This document shows, one piece after another, positions 1 to 7,401 of a stretch of 48,863 nt of DNA. The notes beneath the pieces were generated by a model. The model saw only the letters and a program-made list of their open reading frames with translations, was not told where the DNA came from and did not search any database. Both the position numbers and the translations under genes were made by a program. Each line of letters begins with the position of its first letter. The first letter of the stretch is position 1. This stretch comes from Mycobacterium sp. Its GTDB lineage: Bacteria; Actinomycetota; Actinomycetes; Mycobacteriales; Mycobacteriaceae. The DNA is taken from contig NZ_JAFBAT010000075.1 in assembly GCF_019247615.1 (NCBI RefSeq), positions 1 to 48,863 of the forward strand, written 5' to 3'.

Positions 1-145
1 GCGCCTTGCCCTCGACGACGTCGCAGAACGGGCCCTCCCGGATCAAGCCGTCGTCGGCGATCGTGGTTGCCAGGCCGTCCCAATCGTGTGCCGCCAGGCA
101 ATCCAGGTAGCGCTCGACCACCCCGGTCGCATCGGTGGCTGCCAC
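1..145 (-). CDS. NTF2-like / SnoaL-type protein, N-terminal part (runs off the window)
   Basis: Only the first 48 codons are in the window and the gene continues leftward. The reverse strand reads from a GTG as MAATDATGVVERYLDCLAAHD, which is the typical opening helix of the NTF2-like / SnoaL fold (a short acidic start, then a helix with ERYLDCLAAHDW). This fold covers small cone-shaped barrels used as isomerases, hydrolases or ligand binders, so the exact function cannot be given. It is divergent from the rhomboid gene, with about 70 bases between the two starts. The track does not list it because it is truncated, and the long antisense ORFs here are shadows. Confidence 0.6.
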   Translation of the reverse strand, partial: MAATDATGVVERYLDCLAAHDWDGLATTIADDGLIREGPFCDVVEGKA

Positions 146-213
146 GCAATCACCGTAAGGGACGGCAGCACGGGGAAGGGCGCACCGGACGCGATTCGGG
201 CGACAATGGTGCG

Positions 214-1080
214 ATGAGCGCTCCCAGTGCACCGGAGTCGCCCGCCGAGGCGCCGACCTGCTACCGGCATCCCGACCGTCGGACCTACGTCCGGTGCAAC
301 CGCTGCGAGCGCTACATCTGCCCGGATTGCATGCGCGCCGCCGCGGTCGGTCATCAATGCGTGGAGTGCGTGCAGGCGGGTGCCCGGACGATTCGGCAGC
401 CACGGACGCGCCTCGGCGGCCGGGAGCGGTCCGCCAGGCCGGTGGTCACTTACGCGCTGATCGCAATCAACGTCGCGGCTTTCATACTGCAGATGGCATC
501 TAGAAATTTGGAAAGACAACTGGCGCTGTGGCCGCCGGCCGTCGCTGAGGGCCAGCTGTACCGACTGGTGACCGCGGCGTTCTTGCACTACGGCGCGACC
601 CATCTGCTGCTGAATATGTGGGCGTTGTACGTCGTCGGCCCTCCCCTCGAGATGTGGCTCGGCCGAATGCGATTCGGCGTGTTGTATGCGTTGAGCGGGC
701 TGGGCGGTTCGGTGCTGGTGTACCTGCTCTCGCCGCTCAACAGCGCGACGGCGGGCGCGTCGGGTGCAATCTTCGGGCTTTTCGGCGCCACTTTCGTGGT
801 GGCGAGGCGGTTGAGCCTCGATGTCCGCGGGGTAGCCGCGGTCATCGTGATCAACCTGATCTTCACGTTCGTCGTTCCGGCGGCCAGTTCGCAGCGCATC
901 AGCTGGCAGGCGCACGTGGGCGGGCTCGTTACGGGTGGGCTGGTCGCCGCAGCCTTCGTCTATCCACCGATAAAGCGCCGAAACCTGGTGCAGGCCGCGG
1001 TGACCGTCCTTGTCCTGGCCGTGTTTGCCGCGCTGATCTGGTGGCGCACAGGGGTTCTCCGCGCGGAGTTGTCGATATGA
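214..1080 (+). CDS. Rhomboid intramembrane serine protease with N-terminal zinc-finger (Rv0110-like)
   Basis: This is a multi-pass membrane serine protease of 288 aa. The track ORF begins at 67, but the natural start is the ATG at 214 (MSAPSAPESP). Residues about 15-60 carry a B-box-like cysteine/histidine cluster (CYRHPD, CNRCERYICPDC, CVEC) that probably binds zinc in the cytosol. The rhomboid domain follows with six or more hydrophobic segments, the active-site motif GASGAIFG containing the catalytic Ser, and the catalytic His in the later AHVGG segment. The conserved HLLLNM motif of the second helix is also present. The layout matches M. tuberculosis Rv0110. It overlaps the next gene by four bases (ATGA), so the two are probably cotranslated. 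Substrates are unknown. Confidence 0.9.
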   Translation: MSAPSAPESPAEAPTCYRHPDRRTYVRCNRCERYICPDCMRAAAVGHQCVECVQAGARTIRQPRTRLGGRERSARPVVTYALIAINVAAFILQMASRNLERQLALWPPAVAEGQLYRLVTAAFLHYGATHLLLNMWALYVVGPPLEMWLGRMRFGVLYALSGLGGSVLVYLLSPLNSATAGASGAIFGLFGATFVVARRLSLDVRGVAAVIVINLIFTFVVPAASSQRISWQAHVGGLVTGGLVAAAFVYPPIKRRNLVQAAVTVLVLAVFAALIWWRTGVLRAELSI

Positions 1081-1538
1081 GTTGGTGGCTCTCCCATGCC
1101 GAGCGGACCCTGTCCGAAGCGGTCCCCGCGCCACCCGAGGAGGTCCGCAACTTCTATGTGGATCTGAACAACATCAAGCTCGTACACCCGCTGATCGTGT
1201 CCGTGCGGGCGACCTCGCGCACCGAGACGCCGGACGGGTACCTGCAGGACTACCGGGTCGTGGACCGAATTCCGTTGGGTCCATTCATCATTCGAATCAC
1301 CTACCGGGCGCGACTGCAGGTGCCCGTGGATGGCGACGTGCTGACCGAGGCCGATCAGTCGCCCGGGGTGCGGCTGCGCGGCCGGGTGAGCTTTGCGCCG
1401 GTCGACGGCGGCACCCGCATCAGCGAGCGGATACGGATTACCGCGCCCCGGCCGCTGGCGTCCGTCACCACGCGCGAGGCGGTCAAGGCGCATATCGAAA
1501 TGCTGGCGGGCATCCGGTGCCACTTCGAATCCGGCTGA
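1077..1538 (+). CDS. SRPBCC / polyketide cyclase-like protein
   Basis: The product is 153 aa and starts at the ATG overlapping the rhomboid stop codon (ATGA). The pattern is a START/SRPBCC fold: an N-terminal strand (RTLSEAVPAPPEEV), a short helix with FYVDLNN, several amphipathic strands, and a long C-terminal helix (ASVTTREAVKAHIEMLAGI) that would close the hydrophobic cavity. Such proteins bind or act on hydrophobic ligands. No catalytic residues can be assigned. Coupling to the rhomboid gene rather than to the catabolic island suggests it belongs to the backbone. It converges with the SDR gene four bases downstream. Confidence 0.8.
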   Translation: MSWWLSHAERTLSEAVPAPPEEVRNFYVDLNNIKLVHPLIVSVRATSRTETPDGYLQDYRVVDRIPLGPFIIRITYRARLQVPVDGDVLTEADQSPGVRLRGRVSFAPVDGGTRISERIRITAPRPLASVTTREAVKAHIEMLAGIRCHFESG

Positions 1539-1542
1539 CCAC

Positions 1543-2331
1543 CTAGGTTTTTGGCGGCCGCCACTGGGAGTTCAGCGCCGTGTCCGAGAGGTACTTCGTC
1601 GTGCTCCAACCGCCGTCGACGACGATTGTCTGTCCGTTGATGAAGGCGCCCCCCGGAGAGCACAAGAACGCCACGGTGCTTGCCACGTCATCGACGGTCC
1701 CCAAGCGCTGGTGAGGTGTCATCTCGGTGTTGATCCTGCGGAAGCGCTCGTCGCGCAGGCGCGGCTCGGTCATCGGAGTCTGAATAACGCCGGGAGCCAC
1801 AGCATTACACCTTATCCCCTGCGCGCCGTACTGGCAGGCGATGTGGGTGGTCAGCGCCGTCAGGCCGCCCTTGGCCGCCGAGTAGGCGCCGCCGCGAAGT
1901 CCGCCGACGACGGCGAACGTCGAGGTGACGTTGATGATCGCCGATCCCGGTGGCATGTGCGGCAGCACCTCGCGAATCAGGCGGAAGGGCGCACGCAACA
2001 TCAAATCCAAAAAATGGTCCAGTGTTTCGTCGTCAGTCTCGTGCACCGGCTTGGGACTGCCGATCCCGGCGACGTTGACCAAGAAGTCGACGTGCCCCCA
2101 ACGGTCAAGGGCGAGATCGGTGATGTATCTGGGTGCTTCGTCGTCTCTCAGGTCGATGGCGAGCGTGGCCGAGCGATCCGGATCCCCGACGATTTCCGCC
2201 AGTCGGGCAAGCTTGGCCTCGTTGCGCCCGGTCGCGAGCACCGCCATCCCCATCCCGGCCAGCTTCGCCGCACAACCCGACCCGATCCCGCCGCTCGCGC
2301 CGGTGACGATCGCTACCTGCATGGTCTGCAT
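1543..2331 (-). CDS. Short-chain dehydrogenase/reductase (SDR), last gene of the minus-strand operon
   Basis: This is a classical SDR of 262 aa. It has the N-terminal cofactor motif TGASGGIG, an NVAG strand, the catalytic Ser in the VTSTFAV strand and the active-site YSAAK. The C-terminal INGQTIVVDGGW is typical of the family. The start is taken at 2331 (MQTMQVAIV), and the ATG at 2322 is equally plausible. It begins one base after the ligase stop, so it is the fourth cistron of the operon propeller - GntR - ligase - SDR. A role in oxidising a hydroxyl or reducing a ketone of the catabolic intermediate is inferred from context. The substrate cannot be read from sequence. Confidence 0.88.
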   Translation of the reverse strand: MQTMQVAIVTGASGGIGSGCAAKLAGMGMAVLATGRNEAKLARLAEIVGDPDRSATLAIDLRDDEAPRYITDLALDRWGHVDFLVNVAGIGSPKPVHETDDETLDHFLDLMLRAPFRLIREVLPHMPPGSAIINVTSTFAVVGGLRGGAYSAAKGGLTALTTHIACQYGAQGIRCNAVAPGVIQTPMTEPRLRDERFRRINTEMTPHQRLGTVDDVASTVAFLCSPGGAFINGQTIVVDGGWSTTKYLSDTALNSQWRPPKT

Positions 2332-2332
2332 C

Positions 2333-3961
2333 TCAGGGACCCGCTTCCATCAGCACCGCCTTGATTTGGTGCTTCAGCACCTTGCCTGCATCGTTCTTGG
2401 GCAGCACGTCCCAAATGACCACCTGCTCGGGCGCCTTGAACCGGGCGACGCCCGAATCCGTCAGGAAGCGGCGCAATCCCGCTACGGTGATGTCGGAATC
2501 CGGACCGGGCGCGTCCGTGGGCGCGGCGGTGGGCACGACGACCGCGCAGGCCCGTTCACCGGTCCGCTCGTCGGGCAGCCCGACCACGGTGACCTCGGCC
2601 ACGCCGGGATGGCTCGCCAGGATGTCCTCGACCTCCTTGGGCGAGATGTTTTCGCCATTGCGGACGATGATGTCTTTGGCTCGCCCGGTGACCACGAGGA
2701 ATTCGCCGTCGACCCAGCGAGCGAGATCTCCGGTGCGAAAAAACCCCTCGGCGTCGAACGCGCCCGCTTCGTCTTCTCGGTGCTGGTAGCCGACCAGCAT
2801 TTGCGGCCCGCGGGCAAGGATCTCTCCCGCCTCGATCTTGATGTCGGCCAACCCCGCGTGCCCGTCGGTGTCGGCGGCGTGGTCGGGGTTCCCGGGTGAA
2901 CCGATCGTCGTGACGGGCACCTCCGTCGAGCCGTACACCCTCGTCACCAGCGCCGACTCGAAATAGGTTGTCGCCCTGCGGATCAGCGGCGGCGATACGG
3001 CCGCGCCGCCGCAGACGAAGAACCTCAGGTCCGGTAGGCGGGTGCCCGCCCGCTGCGCGGCCGCGAGCAGCTGCTCCAAGAACGGCGTTGCGCCGGCCAT
3101 GTGGCTGCACCGCTCCGCCTGCATCAGCCGGACCGCTTCATCGCCGTTCCATCGGTCCAGCAGCACGGCGGTGGCGCCCAGCAGCAGGGGGCACTCGAAC
3201 GCGTAGATTGAGCCACCGATGTGAGCGATCGGCGATGCAACCAGAAATCTGTCTCCCTGCTCGACAAGCCAGTGGTCGCGGATCTGGCAGATCAGCGCAT
3301 GGATCGAATTATGTGAGTGCAGCACGCCTTTCGGCCGGCCTGTGGTGCCGGAGGTGTAGAGGATCATGCGCACCGCGTCGGAGTTCAGCGTCGGCAGCCG
3401 GCCGGGGGCCGCGCGCTGGTCGAGCAGTGGCGCGAACGGGATCTGATCGGCGCCCAGATCCCCGCGGACCACAACGACATCGGGTGGCGATTGGAGCTGG
3501 GCGGCTACCCGGGCCAGCATCGCGGGGTAGTCGTGGTCCCCGAAACGGCCGGGGACGAAGATCATTCGGCTCTCAGCGTCCTCGAGGATGAATCGCAGTT
3601 CGCGGTCCCGCATGGACGGCAGGATGGGGTTGGCAACCATGCCCGCCAGGGTTGCGGCCAGGTAGATCACCGCGGCCTCGTACCAGTTGGGCAGCATGAA
3701 AGAAACCACGCTCCCGGGGGGAATGCGGTCTTGCAGTGCGTGCGCCAACGTTGTCGCCTGCGCGCACAGACTTTGGCAGTCCACGAGCCGATCGCCGTCT
3801 ACCACCGCCACTCGATGCGGGGTATGCCGAGCGGCATTGCGCAGCGAGTCGGCCAACGTGCCCGGGACCCACCACCCGCGGGCGTAGGCATCGGCGGCGC
3901 GCTCGTCGTCCCAGCGAATCGAGCGTCCGCTCACAAGCTTTCGGCCCTGGGCTTTCGGCAT
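2333..3961 (-). CDS. Acyl-CoA ligase of the AMP-binding family
   Basis: The product is 542 aa and belongs to the ANL superfamily, which activates a carboxylic acid as acyl-AMP and passes it to CoA. Visible motifs are the P-loop-like YTSGTTGRPKG (about residue 200), VYGSTE (A5), FFRTGDLARW and the hinge GRAKDIIVRNGENISPKEVED, with the C-terminal lysine region NDAGKVLKHQ. The N-terminal segment (LPNWYEAAVIYLA, NPILP) resembles cyclohexanecarboxylate-CoA ligase and FadD-type enzymes. That suits an alicyclic acid, but this is an inference. It lies 14 bases after gntR and one base before the SDR, so all are likely on one mRNA. Confidence 0.9.
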   Translation of the reverse strand: MPKAQGRKLVSGRSIRWDDERAADAYARGWWVPGTLADSLRNAARHTPHRVAVVDGDRLVDCQSLCAQATTLAHALQDRIPPGSVVSFMLPNWYEAAVIYLAATLAGMVANPILPSMRDRELRFILEDAESRMIFVPGRFGDHDYPAMLARVAAQLQSPPDVVVVRGDLGADQIPFAPLLDQRAAPGRLPTLNSDAVRMILYTSGTTGRPKGVLHSHNSIHALICQIRDHWLVEQGDRFLVASPIAHIGGSIYAFECPLLLGATAVLLDRWNGDEAVRLMQAERCSHMAGATPFLEQLLAAAQRAGTRLPDLRFFVCGGAAVSPPLIRRATTYFESALVTRVYGSTEVPVTTIGSPGNPDHAADTDGHAGLADIKIEAGEILARGPQMLVGYQHREDEAGAFDAEGFFRTGDLARWVDGEFLVVTGRAKDIIVRNGENISPKEVEDILASHPGVAEVTVVGLPDERTGERACAVVVPTAAPTDAPGPDSDITVAGLRRFLTDSGVARFKAPEQVVIWDVLPKNDAGKVLKHQIKAVLMEAGP

Positions 3962-3975
3962 GGCAGCGCTGCCGG

Positions 3976-4725
3976 TTAGCCTCTCATGCGCCGCATCGTC
4001 ATCGAGTGACGGAAGCGCGACGCGGGGTGAGTGTTGATCGTGACCTGGGCGATCTGTCCGTCGGACGTCGTGTAGGTGCGCCGCACCTGCAGCGCGGGCG
4101 TCCCAGGCTCGACCTCGAGGCCGCCCGCCAGCGCCGGGGGAATGAGCATCGCCGCAATCTCTTGATGGACGTCAACGATAGTCAGTCCGAAGAGGTCTTC
4201 GATCAGCGGGAAGATCGGCCCTTGGTGGCGCTGCAGGAGTCTGCCGACCGCCGCGAATGCACGGTTGATGTAGTACTCGGTGCGGCACAACGCGGGCTCC
4301 GACGCCTGGGCCCCCTCGGCGCGCCGGAAACCGCGAACGGATAGCCACTGCTCGCCGCCGGCCAGGCCGGTGCGGGCGGCCAGCTCGTCGTCGAGCGTGA
4401 CCATCGCGATCGATTCGATCGCGAACTGGGTACCGGCCGCGAACGCCAGCAGATCGTTGATCGACATGACATGCTGCACATAGGAATCCGATGACGGCCG
4501 CGGCACGACGAGGGTTCCGGTGCGCGGACGCGACGACACCAGATTGTCCTCGCGCAACCGACGCAGGGCCTCCCGAATGGTGTAGCGGCTGACCGCAAAC
4601 CGCGCGCACAGCTCGTGTTCGGTCGGCAATTGGGATCCCACCGGGTATACCCCGTCCACGATCTCTTTTCGCAGGGTGCGCGCAACCTGCAAATAGCGAT
4701 GATCCGCGACTTTGGTCTCAGGCAT
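3976..4725 (-). CDS. GntR-family regulator, HutC/UTRA type
   Basis: The track ORF starts at 4920, but the N-terminal 65 codons overlap the upstream gene. The natural start is MPETKVADHRYLQ at 4725, giving 249 aa. Residues about 9-75 form the winged helix (LPTEHELCARFAVSRYTIREAL, then the wing SRPRTGTLVV). The rest resembles a UTRA ligand domain, with the family-like stretches LSVRGFRRAEG and the C-terminal TINTHPASRF. UTRA regulators are usually repressors released by a pathway metabolite. Here the likely targets are the two TTGTCCAGACAA-type sites between 6382 and 6488. The gene starts 8 bases after the propeller gene, so it probably controls its own operon as well as the divergent oxygenase operon. 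Confidence 0.9.
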   Translation of the reverse strand: MPETKVADHRYLQVARTLRKEIVDGVYPVGSQLPTEHELCARFAVSRYTIREALRRLREDNLVSSRPRTGTLVVPRPSSDSYVQHVMSINDLLAFAAGTQFAIESIAMVTLDDELAARTGLAGGEQWLSVRGFRRAEGAQASEPALCRTEYYINRAFAAVGRLLQRHQGPIFPLIEDLFGLTIVDVHQEIAAMLIPPALAGGLEVEPGTPALQVRRTYTTSDGQIAQVTINTHPASRFRHSMTMRRMRG

Positions 4726-4733
4726 GGGGCCCT

Positions 4734-6353
4734 TCAGGTTTCCTGCCGTATCGCCAGCACGCTGCCCTCGGCGTCCGCCGAAACGTACAGCGTGCCGTCG
4801 AGCCCGGCGGCGATGCCCGCGAACGGGCCCTGCGGGCCCGAGAACGGCGGCATGCCCAGCAGCGGCTTCGGGATGACGCCCGGTGGGGCGCCGACCGGCA
4901 AGTTGGAGGCGATGGTGCACCGGGCGCCGGTGCGCGGGTCGAACGCGACGAGTTCCTTCGCACCGGCGTCGACGACATACAGTTGCTCGTCGAGCACCAG
5001 GACTCCCTGGGGTCGCTGCAAGCCGTCGAGCATGGTTCCCGTGCCCACCTTGACCAGCCGCCCGGCTGCCGCCTCGGTGACCAGACAGGCCCCGTCGGGA
5101 GCGATTGCCACGCCGACGGGATCCCCGAGCCCGGAGGCGAGCACCTCGACGTTCGGGCCGGACGGGCCGGGCCGGATCGACAGCACCCGCCCGGCCCCGA
5201 GTTCGGCGACCACGATTGTGCCGCCGGGAGCGATCGCCACGCCGTACAGCTGGTCAAAACCCTCTGCCAGGACATCGCTTTGGTTGTGCTCCGGTACATA
5301 TCGGGCGACCTGACCGTTGGACGTGGTGACGACGAATTCGCCCGCCCCAGCGCATGTCACACCGCGAAGGAACCCCGGATATCCCGGACTGAAAAGCATC
5401 CCGACGGTCCGCAACGAGCCGGTCATGGGCGGCGAGACATAAAAGTACGTTCCGTCGGCGATGTAGAGACTGCCGTCAGCACCGACCGCGAGGTCCAGCG
5501 GCCAGTTCAACCCGGCTGGCAGCACGGTCCGGGCCTGCCCGCCGGGGAGGACCTCGGTGATCTTGCCGGTGAAGCTCGAGACCAACAGCCGCCGGCCCAC
5601 GAAGGTGAGGTTGTCCAGGCCGGGGTCCAGGGTTGCCAACACCGTGCGTTCGCCGTTGCGGGGGTCGATGCGCAGCACCTGGCCGCTGTGCAACTGGGTC
5701 GAAACGAGGCGTCCGCTTGAATCGAACTTCACCGCATCGGGCACGCCAAGGTCGGCGGCAACGCGTTGCCCTTCGCCCCCCTCGGGATTGATGCGCCAGA
5801 TCTCGTTGGCACCCATCACCGGGAAATACAACAAGCCGTCCGGGCCGACCTCCATGGCGTTGGGGAACGGCACACCCTCCAGCAGCACCCGCGGCGGGCC
5901 GCCGGCCAGATCGAGTTCGAGCAGCCGGCCGCCTTCGCGGCACTCGCCGACGAACAACCGGCCCCGGTGAAAAGTGATGCCGTTGGCCGACGCCACGTCG
6001 TCCCGGAGCACTCGTACGTGACCCGCCGCGTCGAGCGCGCTCACCCGCCCGTCCATGACCTCGGTGGCGTAAAGGTTGCCACTCGGGTCGAAGGCCACGT
6101 CATCGGGCGCGACGATGTCTCCTCCCTTGGCAGTAATGGTCTCCAGCTGCCCGGTCGTCAGGTCGAGCGCGCTGATCTGGCTGCCGGTCACCTGCGCTAT
6201 GTACACCCGGCCGTCCGGACCGGTGCGCAGGCCGTTGGCCCCGAACAGCCGGCTGGGTGGCGTAAGCCGATTCAGGCTCCAGCCGTCGGCAAGGCATGGC
6301 CGTCCACCCGAGTAGCGGCCAGCATGCAGCGGTAACCCGGTTCCGGCGGCCAT
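4734..6353 (-). CDS. SMP-30/gluconolactonase-like protein with 12 beta-propeller repeats
   Basis: The start is taken at MAAGTGLPLH (6353), giving 539 aa. The track extends to 6488 but would swallow most of the divergent promoter. The sequence is built of twelve evenly spaced blade-like repeats of the pattern G-x-LY-x-(A/S/T)-(5-7)-G-x-V-x-x-(L/I)-D, for example LYATEVMDGRVSALD, LVSTQLHSGQVLRID, IVVAELGAGRVLSI and LYVSADAEGSVLAI. Six-bladed SMP-30-like lactonases are usually about 300 aa, so this looks like two propellers in tandem. No signal peptide is clear from this start. A lactonase role fits a pathway containing a Baeyer-Villiger enzyme, but catalytic metal ligands were not identified. 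It is the first gene of the minus operon. Confidence 0.8.
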   Translation of the reverse strand: MAAGTGLPLHAGRYSGGRPCLADGWSLNRLTPPSRLFGANGLRTGPDGRVYIAQVTGSQISALDLTTGQLETITAKGGDIVAPDDVAFDPSGNLYATEVMDGRVSALDAAGHVRVLRDDVASANGITFHRGRLFVGECREGGRLLELDLAGGPPRVLLEGVPFPNAMEVGPDGLLYFPVMGANEIWRINPEGGEGQRVAADLGVPDAVKFDSSGRLVSTQLHSGQVLRIDPRNGERTVLATLDPGLDNLTFVGRRLLVSSFTGKITEVLPGGQARTVLPAGLNWPLDLAVGADGSLYIADGTYFYVSPPMTGSLRTVGMLFSPGYPGFLRGVTCAGAGEFVVTTSNGQVARYVPEHNQSDVLAEGFDQLYGVAIAPGGTIVVAELGAGRVLSIRPGPSGPNVEVLASGLGDPVGVAIAPDGACLVTEAAAGRLVKVGTGTMLDGLQRPQGVLVLDEQLYVVDAGAKELVAFDPRTGARCTIASNLPVGAPPGVIPKPLLGMPPFSGPQGPFAGIAAGLDGTLYVSADAEGSVLAIRQET

Positions 6354-6381
6354 CACCGCTCGCACGTTATCAACGGGGCAA

Positions 6382-6393
6382 TAGTCCAGACAA
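6382..6393. promoter_or_regulatory. Candidate GntR operator, copy 2 (TAGTCCAGACAA)
   Basis: This matches the perfect site at 6477 at 11 of 12 bases and lies 28 bases upstream of the proposed start of the propeller gene on the minus strand. HutC-type GntR regulators commonly bind GTC-YA-GAC cores such as TGGTCTAGACCA. The assignment to the local GntR is inferred. Confidence 0.55.
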
Positions 6394-6476
6394 TACACCA
6401 GCCAAAATATGCACCGCTCTTGACGGCGGGAGCTTGCCGGGAGAATCATGCTCTCTGATGTGTGCACGTCATTATC

Positions 6477-6488
6477 TTGTCCAGACAA
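6477..6488. promoter_or_regulatory. Candidate GntR operator, copy 1 (TTGTCCAGACAA)
   Basis: The arms TTGTC and GACAA are a perfect inverted repeat around CA. The site ends 13 bases before the ATG of the oxygenase operon and overlaps a TATCTT that could be its -10 element (6473-6478). Binding here would block transcription start. The core GTCCAGAC resembles the GTCTAGAC core known for UTRA-type GntR repressors. Confidence 0.6.
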
Positions 6489-6501
6489 ATGCTACTAGCC
6501 G

Positions 6502-7401
6502 ATGAGCCAAGATCTGCTCGGGCTTGACGGGCGCGTTGTCGTGGTTTCGGGCGCGGGTGGTGGCGGCATCGGGACGACCGTCACGCGCATGGTCGCGGAG
6601 GCCGGCGCCAGCGTGGTCGCGGTGAGCCGCGATCGCGACAACCTCGATCGACACCTGGGACCCCTCATTGCCGACGGTCTCTCGATCGTGCCCGTGGCGG
6701 CCGATGCCGCCACCGCCGACGGCGTGAGCACCGCGCTCGAGGCCGTGCGGCGCACCGGCGGCGCGCTGCACGGCCTGGTGAACGTCGCCGGGGGCGCCGA
6801 TCCGTCGACCTGGATGTCGTCCATCCGGGTGACGCGCAGCGATTGGCGCGCATTGTTCACCCGAAATCTGGAGACGATGTTCTTCATGAGCCAGGCCGTG
6901 GCTGCCGAACTGCAGCGGAGCAACTGCGGGGGTTCGATCGTGTCGGTCTCGTCGATCAGCGGGATGAACACCGCCCCCTTCCATATCGCCTACGGCACTG
7001 CCAAAGCCGCGATCGTGGCGGTGACCCGCACTATGGCGCTCGAACTGGCCGTTGGCGGAAGCGGGGCCCGGGACGGGGCTGCCATCCGGGTCAACGCCGT
7101 GGCACCCGGCGTCACCAAGACACCGGCGTCGGGCACCTACGTCGACGAAGACGCTGAGCGCGATCGGCGCACCATCGCGATGGGTCGCCGCGGCCGCCCG
7201 GAGGAGGTGGCCGGCGCCATTCTGTTTCTGCTGTCGGACCTTTCGAGCTACATCACCGGGCAGACGCTGCTGGTGGACGGCGGCCTGAACCTTCGATGGT
7301 GTCATTTGGCCGCCGACAACACCTCGGTGTTCCTGAAGGACGAAACACTCCGGAAGGCGATCACACGCTGGGAAAGTGAGGACTGCGATGGGCCCGGCTG
7401 A
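6502..7401 (+). CDS. Short-chain dehydrogenase/reductase, first gene of the oxygenase operon
   Basis: The product is a 299 aa SDR. The cofactor loop reads SGAGGGGIG (residues about 16-24), followed by NVAGG, the catalytic serine region VSVSSISG, and the active-site YGTAK. The C-terminus has ITGQTLLVDGG and then an extra tail of about 35 residues ending LRKAITRWESEDCDGPG. The tail is longer than usual and overlaps the start of the next gene, which begins at 7388. It is likely to oxidise a hydroxylated intermediate, supplying the ketone for the Baeyer-Villiger-type enzyme downstream, but that order is inferred. It follows the operator-bearing promoter directly. Confidence 0.9.
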   Translation: MSQDLLGLDGRVVVVSGAGGGGIGTTVTRMVAEAGASVVAVSRDRDNLDRHLGPLIADGLSIVPVAADAATADGVSTALEAVRRTGGALHGLVNVAGGADPSTWMSSIRVTRSDWRALFTRNLETMFFMSQAVAAELQRSNCGGSIVSVSSISGMNTAPFHIAYGTAKAAIVAVTRTMALELAVGGSGARDGAAIRVNAVAPGVTKTPASGTYVDEDAERDRRTIAMGRRGRPEEVAGAILFLLSDLSSYITGQTLLVDGGLNLRWCHLAADNTSVFLKDETLRKAITRWESEDCDGPG

